From positions 1 through 64,000 of the forward strand of contig NZ_FRCR01000001.1 in the NCBI RefSeq assembly GCF_900142995.1: DNA of 64,000 bases, in the 5' to 3' direction. The position numbers were made by a program, and so were the translations under genes. Origin of the DNA: Caldanaerovirga acetigignens. GTDB lineage: Bacteria > Bacillota > Thermosediminibacteria > Thermosediminibacterales > Thermosediminibacteraceae. Under the pieces are notes generated by a model. It saw only the letters and a list, made by a program, of their open reading frames with translations, was not told the DNA's origin and searched no databases. Shown here in pieces: positions 50,632-58,951 of the stretch. The first letter of the stretch is position 1. Every line of letters begins with the position of its first letter.

Positions 50632-51702
50632 ATGAAATTTATTGTCAATGGCGATAAAAATCAATACACTGAATTTATACAGAGTCACCCGAAAGGACAC
50701 ATCCTGCAAAGTCTGGAATGGGCTCAGGTAAAGGAGGAAAACTGGCGGTCGATGCACGTAATGGTGGAAGATGAAGGCAGGATAACGGCTTCGATGTTGC
50801 TGCTCTTAAGGCCGCTTCCGCTGGTCGGAAAATATATGATATATTCACCCAGAGGGCCCGTTTGCGACGTATGCGATTTTGAGACGTTGAGATTTCTTGT
50901 GGAAAACGTTAAGAAACTTGCGAAAAAACACGGCGCGTTAATGCTTAAAATTGATCCCGATATAAGTATAAAAGACCGGGAAGCGGTAAATAATTTAAAA
51001 AAGCTGGGGTTCATCCAAAACCTGGAAGCTCTTAATTTTGAAGCAATTCAGCCCAGGTTCGTATTCCGTCTCGATATCACTCCATCGTTGGACGAGCTTT
51101 TGGCGAGATTTCACCATAAGACCAGGTACAACATAAGGCTGGCTCAAAAAAAAGGGGTGAGGGTGAGGCTCGGAAACCGGGAGGACCTCAAGGAATTCCA
51201 CAGGATTATGGAAATCACCGGAATCAGGGACGGCTTCGTGGTAAGGAGCCTAGAGTACTTTGAAAGGATGTACGACTGCCTAAAGCCTAAGGGATTTATG
51301 GAGCTTGCTCTCGCCGAATACGACGGGAAGGTGATAGCGGGAATCATCTGTCTTTTCTTCGGACAAAAGTGCTGGTACCTTTACGGCGCGAGCAGCAACG
51401 AGCACCGAAACGTCATGCCCAATTACCTCTTGCAGTGGGAAATGATAAAGCTGGCCAAGGAAAGAGGGTGCACCCTTTACGACTTTCGGGGGGTGTCGGG
51501 TGATTTAAATCCCGAAAACCCACTTTACGGGCTTTACAGGTTTAAAAAGGGATTCAGCGGAGAATTTACGGAATTTGTAGGAGAATACGACCTCGTATTC
51601 AGTCCATTATGGTACACGATATTTCAAAAAGGGGTGCCGGTTTTCAGGGATTTACGCAGAAAACTCACCCTGGTTTTTAAAAAAGCAAAGATGAAATTTT
51701 AG
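50632..51702 (+). CDS. FemAB-family peptidoglycan bridge aminoacyltransferase
   Basis: A 356-residue FemX/FemAB protein made of two GNAT-like subdomains. Landmarks are HILQSLEWAQVK at the start, IYSPRGPV, HHKTRYNIRLAQKKGV in the centre and CTLYDFRGVSGD with YRFKKGFSGEFTEFVGEYDL at the end. Family members use aminoacyl-tRNA to add residues to lipid II. It precedes an alanine racemase gene by about 30 bp, so both probably act in cell-wall building. The ATG has AAAGGAGC upstream. Which amino acid it transfers cannot be told. Confidence 0.92.
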   Translation: MKFIVNGDKNQYTEFIQSHPKGHILQSLEWAQVKEENWRSMHVMVEDEGRITASMLLLLRPLPLVGKYMIYSPRGPVCDVCDFETLRFLVENVKKLAKKHGALMLKIDPDISIKDREAVNNLKKLGFIQNLEALNFEAIQPRFVFRLDITPSLDELLARFHHKTRYNIRLAQKKGVRVRLGNREDLKEFHRIMEITGIRDGFVVRSLEYFERMYDCLKPKGFMELALAEYDGKVIAGIICLFFGQKCWYLYGASSNEHRNVMPNYLLQWEMIKLAKERGCTLYDFRGVSGDLNPENPLYGLYRFKKGFSGEFTEFVGEYDLVFSPLWYTIFQKGVPVFRDLRRKLTLVFKKAKMKF

Positions 51703-51733
51703 GCGACGGATAAATTGGTTGGAGGGTCTTTCT

Positions 51734-52891
51734 TTGCTTGATGCTCAAAAAAGATATATGGAAGTTAACTTGAGCGCTATAAAGAGGAATTACGACAAGA
51801 TAAGGCAGGAAGTAAAAGTGCCTGTTATGGCGGTCGTTAAAGGGGACGCCTACGGGCATGGACTGGAGGAGGTAGCGCTTACCCTGCAGCAGGCTGGGGC
51901 GGAGTGGTTCGGAGTCGAATTTCTAAAAGAAGCGATTGAATTAAGGAGGGCTGGTGTCAGAGGCAGGATACTCTGCTTTACGGCACCTATCTGCCGGGAG
52001 GACTGCGAGAAGTTCATGGAATACGACATAACCCCTACAGTCTATAACCTTGACAGCGCGGAGCTTTTAAATAAAGCAGCTTTTGGAAAAGGGACTTTGT
52101 GCAGGGTCCACCTTAAATTCGACACAGGTATGGGGCGTTTTGGCTTCGGCTTGGAGAATTTGGACGAGATACTGGTTAAATTAAAAAATTACACCAATCT
52201 GGTATATGAAGGGGCCTACACCCATTTTTCGGATGCATTTGCGAGAAAAAGCGACTATACCTTAAGGCAGCTTTCTTGTTTCGAAAAAGTGATTGAAAAC
52301 TTAAAAAAAGCCGGAATAAACGTGACTCTGCGCCACGCCGCAAGCTCCGTTGCGGCCATGGATTTCCCCGAAGCCAGGATGGACATGGTTCGGGTGGGAG
52401 GAGCGCTTTTCGGCGTCACAATGTTCAAAAACAAATCTGTTGAACTTGAAAAGGCTTCTTGCGTGAAGGTAAGAATATTTGAGATAAGGCATCTTGTGCG
52501 GGGTTCGTATATAGGCTACGGAAGGACTTATAGGGCGCCCAAAGATATGCTGGTGGGGATTATCCCGGTGGGGTACTACGAGGGCTTGAAAGTGCAGAGG
52601 CGAAATTACACCTACTCCGTTTCCGGTTTGATTAAAAACATTTATCATGACGTAAAGGACTTTTTTAGACCGCAGCCCGTGGTTTTTATAAATGGAAGGC
52701 CCCTTAAGGTACTGGGAAGGATAGGGATGCAGCTTACCGCCGTGGACCTTACCGGAGTAAAAGCAAAAGTCGGCGATGAAGTCACCGTAAATATCGACCC
52801 CATTTACTATAAAGGGGCAGAAAAGATTTATATCGTCGAGGAGGAAGGAAAAAGCGTCGGAAGGCTTGAGGAAAATGGATTTTTAGCATGA
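51734..52891 (+). CDS. alr: Alanine racemase-family protein, divergent
   Basis: A 385-residue fold-type III PLP enzyme. The PLP Lys is in AVVKGDAYGHG (near residue 36), GYGRTYRAP and VGYYEGL supply the phosphate site and the catalytic-Tyr region. The segment GRIGMQLTAVDLT departs from the usual GRV-C/S-MDQ sequence, and an insertion with HDVKDFFRP precedes it. It is probably an amino-acid racemase, with alanine most likely but not certain. TTG 51734 is chosen because GGAGGG (51720-51725) precedes it; the first in-frame TTG 51719 overlaps that site. Confidence 0.85.
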   Translation: MLDAQKRYMEVNLSAIKRNYDKIRQEVKVPVMAVVKGDAYGHGLEEVALTLQQAGAEWFGVEFLKEAIELRRAGVRGRILCFTAPICREDCEKFMEYDITPTVYNLDSAELLNKAAFGKGTLCRVHLKFDTGMGRFGFGLENLDEILVKLKNYTNLVYEGAYTHFSDAFARKSDYTLRQLSCFEKVIENLKKAGINVTLRHAASSVAAMDFPEARMDMVRVGGALFGVTMFKNKSVELEKASCVKVRIFEIRHLVRGSYIGYGRTYRAPKDMLVGIIPVGYYEGLKVQRRNYTYSVSGLIKNIYHDVKDFFRPQPVVFINGRPLKVLGRIGMQLTAVDLTGVKAKVGDEVTVNIDPIYYKGAEKIYIVEEEGKSVGRLEENGFLA

Positions 52892-52899
52892 CAAAAAAT

Positions 52900-52924
52900 A
52901 CGCGGGTTTTTCCGCGTTTTTTTG
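52900..52924 (+). terminator. Terminator after alanine racemase
   Basis: Arms ACGCGG and CCGCGT (52900-52905, 52912-52917) followed by seven T. Confidence 0.85.
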
Positions 52925-52975
52925 TCACGTTTTGCCCTTTTGCTGTGTCTTTATGTATGGAAAGAATCAAAGGGG

Positions 52976-53452
52976 GTGGGCTTTCTGGAGTACAGCGAGG
53001 TATACGCGAATTACTACGTAAAGGTATACCGGCAACTTTTCTATATGCTCAACGACCCTTTTCTTGCCGAAGACCTGGCCCAGGAAGTTTTTTTAAAATT
53101 TTATCAAAATCCCCCCGGAAAGGAGGGAAGCACAGGGGCATGGCTCTTCCGGGTGGCAAAAAATTTGGCCTACAACTACCTCAGGGGAGAAGACAACAGG
53201 AAAAAGCGGGAGATTAAATTTTGGCTTTCGAAAAGGGATTCGGAAATCTTTCACCTTCGGGAGGAACAGATTTACGTGCGCCAGGTGCTCGCAAAGATGG
53301 ACGAAAGGGATAGGATGATACTCATCATGAAGCATTCGGGCTACAGTTACGAAGAGATTGCAGAAGTTCTCGGAGTCAACAAAACATCCATAGGTACGCT
53401 GGTAGCCCGGGCCCGCCGTAAATTTAAAGAATATTTCAAAGAGGAGGTGTGA
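52976..53452 (+). CDS. ECF-type RNA polymerase sigma factor
   Basis: About 158 residues in the chosen frame. Region 2 is visible in LFYMLNDPFLAEDLAQEVFLKFY and region 4 in DERDRMILIMKHSGYSYEEIAEVLGVNKTSIGTLVARARRKFKEYF. It directs polymerase to a regulon that probably includes its own operon. The start is unclear: GTG 52976 is next to the G-rich ribosome site, CTG 52985 (giving MEYSEVY) would be better spaced, and TTG 52922 lies upstream in the terminator. The anti-sigma gene starts 3 bp after the stop. Confidence 0.9.
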   Translation: MGFLEYSEVYANYYVKVYRQLFYMLNDPFLAEDLAQEVFLKFYQNPPGKEGSTGAWLFRVAKNLAYNYLRGEDNRKKREIKFWLSKRDSEIFHLREEQIYVRQVLAKMDERDRMILIMKHSGYSYEEIAEVLGVNKTSIGTLVARARRKFKEYFKEEV

Positions 53453-53455
53453 GCC

Positions 53456-54571
53456 GTGTGCTATGATGATGGGATACTGCAGGCGTATCTGGACGGGGAA
53501 CTCGACGAAAGTGAAAAGGAAATGGTAAAAACCCACCTGGATACTTGTGCAAAGTGCAAAAATGCGCTGGATGAGTTGAAGGATTTAGATGAATTTGCGA
53601 AAGAAAAGCTGGCGATAGATTTCAATCCCTCGATGGAATTTCTGAAAAAGCGGTACAAATACTTTATGATTAGGAAGGGAGCGGAAAATATGATTAAAAA
53701 GTATGGGAAGGCCGTCGCAGCTTTTGCAGGAGTGCTGCTCGTATTTTCGGCCGTGCTGGTTTCTCCTGTAAGGGATGCGATGGCGGACTTTCTTGGCGTA
53801 TTCAGGATGTCCAGGATCGAGGCGGTAAAAATCACGCCGGGAGACATAGAGAAGATAAGGCAAAGGCTGAACGAAGGCGGCATAAAAGAGATAGACCTGG
53901 AGCAATTCGGAAAGTTCAGGTCCATCGGAGGCGGCTTTGAAGAGATAAAGCCCGAAGAAGTTGAATCGGCTGCGGAAAAAGTGGACTTCGATTTTAGGCC
54001 ATTTGGCGAACTAGACGGATATAAGCTTGCCTTCGTCGGGGTGGAAAAACCCCAAAAGATTGAAATTACGCCCGACGTGGAGGGCATAAACAGGCTTATT
54101 ATGGCCTTTGGTGGGGAAAAGACTCTTCCAGAAGAAATGGATGGAAAGACTTTCGTGATAAGGACAACCGGAACGGTGAGGCAGACTTTTGTAAGTGAGG
54201 AGGAAAGGGCGAATTTTAAATCCTTCGCCATAACCCAGGTGGGAGCTCCCGAAATCCAGGTTCCCGAGGGCGTGGATTTAAACGCCGTAAGGGAAGCGAT
54301 GCTAGAGCTTCCGCTTTTGCCGGAAAACATAAGGCAGCAGCTTTCCGGAATCGAAAACTGGCAGGCCACCATACCCATCCCCGTCGATGCGGAGCATTCC
54401 AAAGTCGAAGATATAACAGTAAAAGGAAAGCCGGCCCTCCTGGTGAAAAATAGATGGGGGGATAACACCTTTAATTACGCAATATTATGGACGGACAATC
54501 AGACGATATTTGCCCTCGATGGAAGCCTCCCGCTGGAAGAAATGCTTAAAATAGCCGAATCTTTGAGGTGA
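53456..54571 (+). CDS. Membrane anti-sigma factor with zinc-finger domain
   Basis: A 371-residue protein. The N-terminal zf-HC2 domain has HLDTCAKC (His27, Cys31, Cys34), which binds zinc and holds the sigma factor. One membrane helix (AAFAGVLLVFSAVLV, about residues 85-103) leads to an outer region of about 260 residues, with no recognised catalytic motif, that is probably the sensor. The GTG start is 3 bp after the sigma gene with GGAGGTG as ribosome site. The ABC genes downstream are probably controlled by this pair. Confidence 0.9.
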   Translation: MCYDDGILQAYLDGELDESEKEMVKTHLDTCAKCKNALDELKDLDEFAKEKLAIDFNPSMEFLKKRYKYFMIRKGAENMIKKYGKAVAAFAGVLLVFSAVLVSPVRDAMADFLGVFRMSRIEAVKITPGDIEKIRQRLNEGGIKEIDLEQFGKFRSIGGGFEEIKPEEVESAAEKVDFDFRPFGELDGYKLAFVGVEKPQKIEITPDVEGINRLIMAFGGEKTLPEEMDGKTFVIRTTGTVRQTFVSEEERANFKSFAITQVGAPEIQVPEGVDLNAVREAMLELPLLPENIRQQLSGIENWQATIPIPVDAEHSKVEDITVKGKPALLVKNRWGDNTFNYAILWTDNQTIFALDGSLPLEEMLKIAESLR

Positions 54572-54575
54572 AGAC

Positions 54576-55502
54576 ATGGTAATAGAAACTTTCAACCTTA
54601 CAAAACAGTACGACGGAAAGGGCGGATGCGTCGACATTAATCTCAGTGTGAAAGAGGGCGAGGTCTTCGGGTTTTTAGGCCCCAACGGTGCCGGTAAAAG
54701 TACTCTCGTAAAAACTCTGGTGGGGCTCTTGCGCCCCACCGGCGGGAGTGCCCGCGTGCTTGGAAGGCCCCTGGGGGACATCAGGGCAATGGGCAAAATC
54801 GGATACCTGCCGGAAAATTTCAGGTACCACGACTGGATGACAGGATTAGAAGTCATGCGCTTCCATGCGGAGCTTTACAAAATACCAAGGCCTGCCGAAA
54901 GGATTTCGGAGCTTTTGGAACTTGTTGGACTTTCCGGGCATGAGAAAAAGAAGGTGGCAGGCTACAGCAAGGGGATGCAGCAGAGGCTCGGACTGGCAGT
55001 GGCCCTTTTGGCCGACCCGGCGTTGGTTTTCTTAGATGAGCCCACTTCGGCTTTAGACCCCGTCGGCAGGATAGAAGTGCGCGAGATAATAAGGGACCTG
55101 AAAAAGAAAGGCAAAACCGTCTTCCTAAACAGCCATCTTCTGAGCGAAGTGGAAATGGTCTGCGACCGGGTAGCGGTAATCAACAGGGGCAGAATAATAG
55201 CCTGCGGGGACCTTAAAGATTTACTCTTTGAAAATTCCGCGTTGACGGTGAAAATAGGAAGTCCCGCCGAGGGCCTAATAGAAGAGTTGAAAAAGATTGC
55301 ACTACAAGTCAAGCTCCAGGAGGATATACTCACGATAAAAGTGGCCAAAAGGGATGACATACCCCTGATAGCAAAGGTCATAGTGCAGTCAGAGACCCCC
55401 CTTTACGAATTAAAAATGGAAGGCGTTTCTTTGGAGGAGCTTTTTGTAAATCTGGTGAGGGGAGGGAAAGCTATTGATAACGGTGATAAAGTACACCTTT
55501 AA
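54576..55502 (+). CDS. ABC transporter ATP-binding protein
   Basis: A 308-residue ATPase with Walker A GPNGAGKST, the signature YSKGMQQR, Walker B LVFLDEPTSALDP and a C-terminal DUF4162-like extension (VKIGSPAEGLIEEL). It resembles the CcmA/BcrA class of exporter or membrane-modifying ATPases. The start is 4 bp after the anti-sigma stop. It shares 29 bases with the permease gene and so forms one transporter with it. Substrate unknown. Confidence 0.93.
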   Translation: MVIETFNLTKQYDGKGGCVDINLSVKEGEVFGFLGPNGAGKSTLVKTLVGLLRPTGGSARVLGRPLGDIRAMGKIGYLPENFRYHDWMTGLEVMRFHAELYKIPRPAERISELLELVGLSGHEKKKVAGYSKGMQQRLGLAVALLADPALVFLDEPTSALDPVGRIEVREIIRDLKKKGKTVFLNSHLLSEVEMVCDRVAVINRGRIIACGDLKDLLFENSALTVKIGSPAEGLIEELKKIALQVKLQEDILTIKVAKRDDIPLIAKVIVQSETPLYELKMEGVSLEELFVNLVRGGKAIDNGDKVHL

Positions 55503-56316
55503 GGAGATGTTCCATAAAAAGGCTTTGTTTTTCGTGCTGCTTTTGACGCTTACGTATTTGACCCTCTATGGTTTCGGGATTAAAGAAGCTTACGAGGCAC
55601 TGCCTAGAGTTAACACCTTGGCACTTCCGATTTTTTCCGAATTTATTACTGTAGGGCTTTACTTTGCCTCCCTTATAGTTGCTTTTCTGGTGGTAATTTC
55701 CTCGGCGGGGGCTCTTTCGGCGGACGTAGAAAGCGGCGTGATGCAGGCGGTTTTGGTAAAACCGATAAAACGCTATGAAGTGGTGCTGGGGAAATTTTTC
55801 GGCATAGGGCTTATGGTTTCCCTTTACTCCCTCTTTTTATTTTTTGGCATTATTTTTTTGAACAAGGCTCTAGGGGCAAGAGTGGTTTTTAGTTTTTCTC
55901 AGGTTTTTAACGGTGCCCTTTTATTTTTGTGGATGCCCCTAATACTCCTTTCGGTATGTCTTTGGGGCAGCGCCCGCATGTCGACGCTCGGCGCGGGCAT
56001 CATGGCGGTGATGCTTTACGGCTTTGCGCTCATCGGAGGATGGGTGGAACAGATAGGCTATTTGATATCTTTGGGAGGCCGCAGCGCTACTGGGCTCATA
56101 AACGCGGGGATAATTGCAAGCCTTTTGATGCCCACCGATGCCATTTACAGGAAAATGAATTCCGTGTTGTTTTCTTCAAACGGCATTTACTTTTTGCGAA
56201 ATAACCTTTTAGGAGGCGGTGCCGAACCGAGTCTTTTAATGCTTTTTTATGCGGCGACTTACATGGTCTTTATGCTCTATATGGCCGCAAGAAGCTTTGC
56301 GCTGAGGGACATATAA
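55474..56316 (+). CDS. ABC-2 type transporter permease
   Basis: A 280-residue membrane protein with about six helices and the ABC-2 permease pattern (FKEMFHKKALFFVLLL at the start, SADVESGVMQAVLVKPIKRYEVVLGKFFG in the first loop, YMAARSFALRDI at the end). The TTG start at 55474 overlaps the ATPase gene and follows GGGGAGGG. It probably exports a lipid-like or peptide compound, or helps answer envelope stress with the sigma/anti-sigma pair. Confidence 0.9.
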   Translation: MITVIKYTFKEMFHKKALFFVLLLTLTYLTLYGFGIKEAYEALPRVNTLALPIFSEFITVGLYFASLIVAFLVVISSAGALSADVESGVMQAVLVKPIKRYEVVLGKFFGIGLMVSLYSLFLFFGIIFLNKALGARVVFSFSQVFNGALLFLWMPLILLSVCLWGSARMSTLGAGIMAVMLYGFALIGGWVEQIGYLISLGGRSATGLINAGIIASLLMPTDAIYRKMNSVLFSSNGIYFLRNNLLGGGAEPSLLMLFYAATYMVFMLYMAARSFALRDI

Positions 56317-56343
56317 AAATTTGTGTTAACTGTGAGTGTATTG

Positions 56344-56379
56344 ATGGATGTCTTAAATGACATCCATTTTTTCTTTTTT
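56344..56379 (+). terminator. Terminator of the sigma-ABC operon
   Basis: Perfect 9-bp arms ATGGATGTC and GACATCCAT (56344-56352, 56359-56367) with six T directly after and a second T run. Confidence 0.87.
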
Positions 56380-56431
56380 TGGTCAAAATTGTTTAATCTA
56401 AGTCATAGAAATAGTTAAAGGGGGTGGACCT

Positions 56432-57742
56432 GTGAGGTGCAGGTACTTGCTTTTAATTATTCTTTTGGTTATTGCAGCATGGGTTGCGGTGTCCAGTTTC
56501 AACAATGTAGTAATAGAGCAGCTAAATGACACAGGTCTTGTGCGGATAAGGGTTAACTTTTATATCCCGGTAATAGAACGGGATGCGGCAGATAAAATCC
56601 GCCTTGAGTCTGAAAGGCCGGGGATGGATTTTGTAAAAACCCTTCGCTGGTTGGACGATAAGACTTTGGAAATCTACGCTCTTGAAAAGGGCCTCCCTAA
56701 AGGTTTAAAAACAATACTTCGCATAAAACCTTTAAAAACCGCGGTGCCGGGTCTTTTAAAGGGCGTGAGGGTCTATTACAGAGTGAAAATACGGCCTTTT
56801 CCGGTTGAGGTTTCATCGCCTGTTGCAAGCTCGGGGCCCGTGGTTTTGAGCTTTAGCACTCCGGTAAAGGAAGAGGAAATTTCAAAATACTTACGAGCCG
56901 ACTTCGATTTTGATTTAAGACCCTCCTACATTCTCACGGCGACGGGCAAATTGTTCAAGGACGAAAGCCGTTGGCTTCTCGTCCCTCGCGAGCCGCTATG
57001 GCCCGGGGATAAATACTTTGTAAAATTTGAAAGCGGCGAAAGCATCTTTTCGGGTTATTCCAGGTGGTTTGAGGTTGCCCCAGTTCCAAAGGTGATATCT
57101 ACCTATCCCGAAAACGGTAGGGCAGATGTTATGCCCTACACAGTTTTAAAGGTCGACTTTGACCAGGAAATGCGGGAAGTTTTAATTAAGGTGAGCCGGA
57201 TGAGCGGGGATGTTATTTGCCGCGGGAAAACAGCCGAATTTAAGCCCCATTCGGTTTTTCTCCCGGGAGAAACTTACGAGGCTTTGGTGGAGGGTACATC
57301 GGTGTACGGACAAAAATCGGCGCCCTACCGTTTCAAATTTACCGCAAAGTCCATCGGGGACAGTCTGTGGGTGGAAGTTAGCTTAAAACCCCTGCAGAAA
57401 GTGGTGGTATACAGGGGCAAGAAAATCGTAAAGACCATGCTGGCATCCGGAGGAAGGCCCGGGTCCGACACCGAAACGCCTCTGGGGTATTTTACTGTAA
57501 AGGACAGGGGAGTGTGGTTTTTTTCGGAAAGGTTCGGGCAGGGGGCTTTTTACTGGGTCAGGATAAAGGATAATTACCTTTTTCATTCTATGCCCAGGGA
57601 CAAAGACCGGAACGTCATAAAGGAGGAATATGAAAAACTCGGCATACCCGCAAGCCACGGCTGCGTGAGGCTCAAAGATGAAGACGCCAAGTGGTTTTAC
57701 GAAAACATCCCGGAAGGAACTATGGTCGTAATCCACGATTGA
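56432..57742 (+). CDS. L,D-transpeptidase (YkuD) with Ig-like domains
   Basis: A 436-residue extracytoplasmic protein. The N-terminus has a membrane anchor (LLLIILLVIAAWVAV). The middle has beta-rich segments, one of them Big_5-like (VISTYPENGRADVMPYTVLKVDFDQEM). The C-terminus is a YkuD catalytic domain with HSMPRDK...ASHGCVRL, with nucleophile Cys near residue 411. It makes 3-3 cross-links in peptidoglycan or attaches proteins to it. The GTG start follows AGGGGGTGG. SpmA begins 15 bp downstream, so the transpeptidase may be part of a sporulation operon. Confidence 0.92.
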   Translation: MRCRYLLLIILLVIAAWVAVSSFNNVVIEQLNDTGLVRIRVNFYIPVIERDAADKIRLESERPGMDFVKTLRWLDDKTLEIYALEKGLPKGLKTILRIKPLKTAVPGLLKGVRVYYRVKIRPFPVEVSSPVASSGPVVLSFSTPVKEEEISKYLRADFDFDLRPSYILTATGKLFKDESRWLLVPREPLWPGDKYFVKFESGESIFSGYSRWFEVAPVPKVISTYPENGRADVMPYTVLKVDFDQEMREVLIKVSRMSGDVICRGKTAEFKPHSVFLPGETYEALVEGTSVYGQKSAPYRFKFTAKSIGDSLWVEVSLKPLQKVVVYRGKKIVKTMLASGGRPGSDTETPLGYFTVKDRGVWFFSERFGQGAFYWVRIKDNYLFHSMPRDKDRNVIKEEYEKLGIPASHGCVRLKDEDAKWFYENIPEGTMVVIHD

Positions 57743-57757
57743 AGAAGGGGGATTCAA

Positions 57758-58348
57758 GTGAACTGGATTTTTGCTTTTTTGATACTGGGAGGGATTTTAG
57801 CTGCCGCTTGGAACGGAAAGCTGGATTCAATAACTCCCGCTGCACTGGAAGCTGCAAAAACCGCCATTGAGAGGGCTATAAGTCTAGTGGGAGTCGTGGG
57901 TTTTTGGCTTGGGATAGCAAAAGTGGCGGAAGAATCAGGGCTTATTGATAGTATCAGCAGGTTTATCGCGCCTTTATTCAGGTGGCTTTTCCCCTCCATA
58001 CCCAAAGGTCACCCGGCCATGGGGAGCATATTGATGAACTTGAGCGCCAACATGCTGGGGTTCGGCAACGCGGCGACACCCTTCGGACTTAAAGCTATGA
58101 AAGAACTGCAAACCCTAAATCCCAATCCCGATACCGCAACGGAGGCCATGTGTACCTTCCTTGCCATAAATACATCCAGCGTGACGCTGGTACCTGCGAC
58201 GATAATAGCTCTAAGGGCTGCGGCAGGTTCTAAAAATCCATCGGAAGTGCTGGGAGCCATTCTCTTTGCAACCACCTGTTCTACTATGGTTGCAGTTATT
58301 GCCGACTGCGCTTTCAGGCTCCTTTACCGGAAAATCGAAAGGAGGTAA
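57758..58348 (+). CDS. spmA: Spore maturation protein A
   Basis: A 196-residue membrane protein with a nucleoside-recognition (Gate) domain. Typical sequences are WNGKLDSITPAALEAAKTAIERAISLVG, the NLSANMLGFGNAATPFG segment and INTSSVTLVPATIIALR. SpmA and SpmB are needed for spore core dehydration in Bacillus and Clostridium. The GTG start follows AAGGGGGA. spmB is 6 bp downstream. Confidence 0.95.
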   Translation: MNWIFAFLILGGILAAAWNGKLDSITPAALEAAKTAIERAISLVGVVGFWLGIAKVAEESGLIDSISRFIAPLFRWLFPSIPKGHPAMGSILMNLSANMLGFGNAATPFGLKAMKELQTLNPNPDTATEAMCTFLAINTSSVTLVPATIIALRAAAGSKNPSEVLGAILFATTCSTMVAVIADCAFRLLYRKIERR

Positions 58349-58354
58349 TGGAAT

Positions 58355-58885
58355 TTGGCGGAGCAAATTTCAATTTCTTCCTGGATAATTCCCGTCGTGA
58401 TGGCGGCGGTCTTTTTACACGGTTTGATAAATAACGTCAGGGTATTTGAAGCGTTTACACGAGGAGCCCAGGAAGGTTTGCAGCTTGCCGTAAAGCTTGT
58501 TCCATATCTTTTGGGGATTTACGTTGCCGTCAGCATCTTCAGGGAGTCGGGAGCTGTAGATTTAATGGTGCAAGTTTTGAATCCTGTCATTCGACTTTTG
58601 GAGATTCCGGCTGAAGCCCTCTTCTTGTCTGTAGTGAGAACCCTGTCGGGACCGGCGGCACTCAGCATGATGATAGAAATTTTTGACACCCACGGTCCAG
58701 ATTCGTACATGGGAAGGCTGGCCTCTACGCTGATGGGTTCTACCGATACCACCTTTTACATAATCGCTATCTATTTTGGTTCGGTAGGCATAAAAAAGAC
58801 GAGGTATGCTATCCCGGTTGGTATTATAGCGGATTTTGCGGGCCTGCTGGCGTCAGCGCATATAGCAAAACTATTGTTTAAGTAA
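58355..58885 (+). CDS. spmB: Spore maturation protein B
   Basis: A 176-residue membrane protein with the SpmB pattern: FLHGLINNVRVFEAFTRGAQEGLQLAVKLVPYLLG, FRESGAVDLM and GSTDTTFYIIAIYFGSVGIKKTRYA near the end. It pairs with SpmA. The TTG start follows GGAGGT, which lies at the end of spmA. Its presence is good evidence that the host comes from a sporulating lineage. Confidence 0.95.
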   Translation: MAEQISISSWIIPVVMAAVFLHGLINNVRVFEAFTRGAQEGLQLAVKLVPYLLGIYVAVSIFRESGAVDLMVQVLNPVIRLLEIPAEALFLSVVRTLSGPAALSMMIEIFDTHGPDSYMGRLASTLMGSTDTTFYIIAIYFGSVGIKKTRYAIPVGIIADFAGLLASAHIAKLLFK

Positions 58886-58951
58886 AGGATGACATAACCT
58901 TAAAGATGTCTGAATAAATTTAAAAAGGATTCATAGCTTGGAGGGGAAAAA

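Noticed and set aside
53461-54468. 335-residue minus-strand ORF inside the anti-sigma gene
   Set aside because: Ser/Phe-rich shadow typical of the complement of a Glu/Lys-rich gene.
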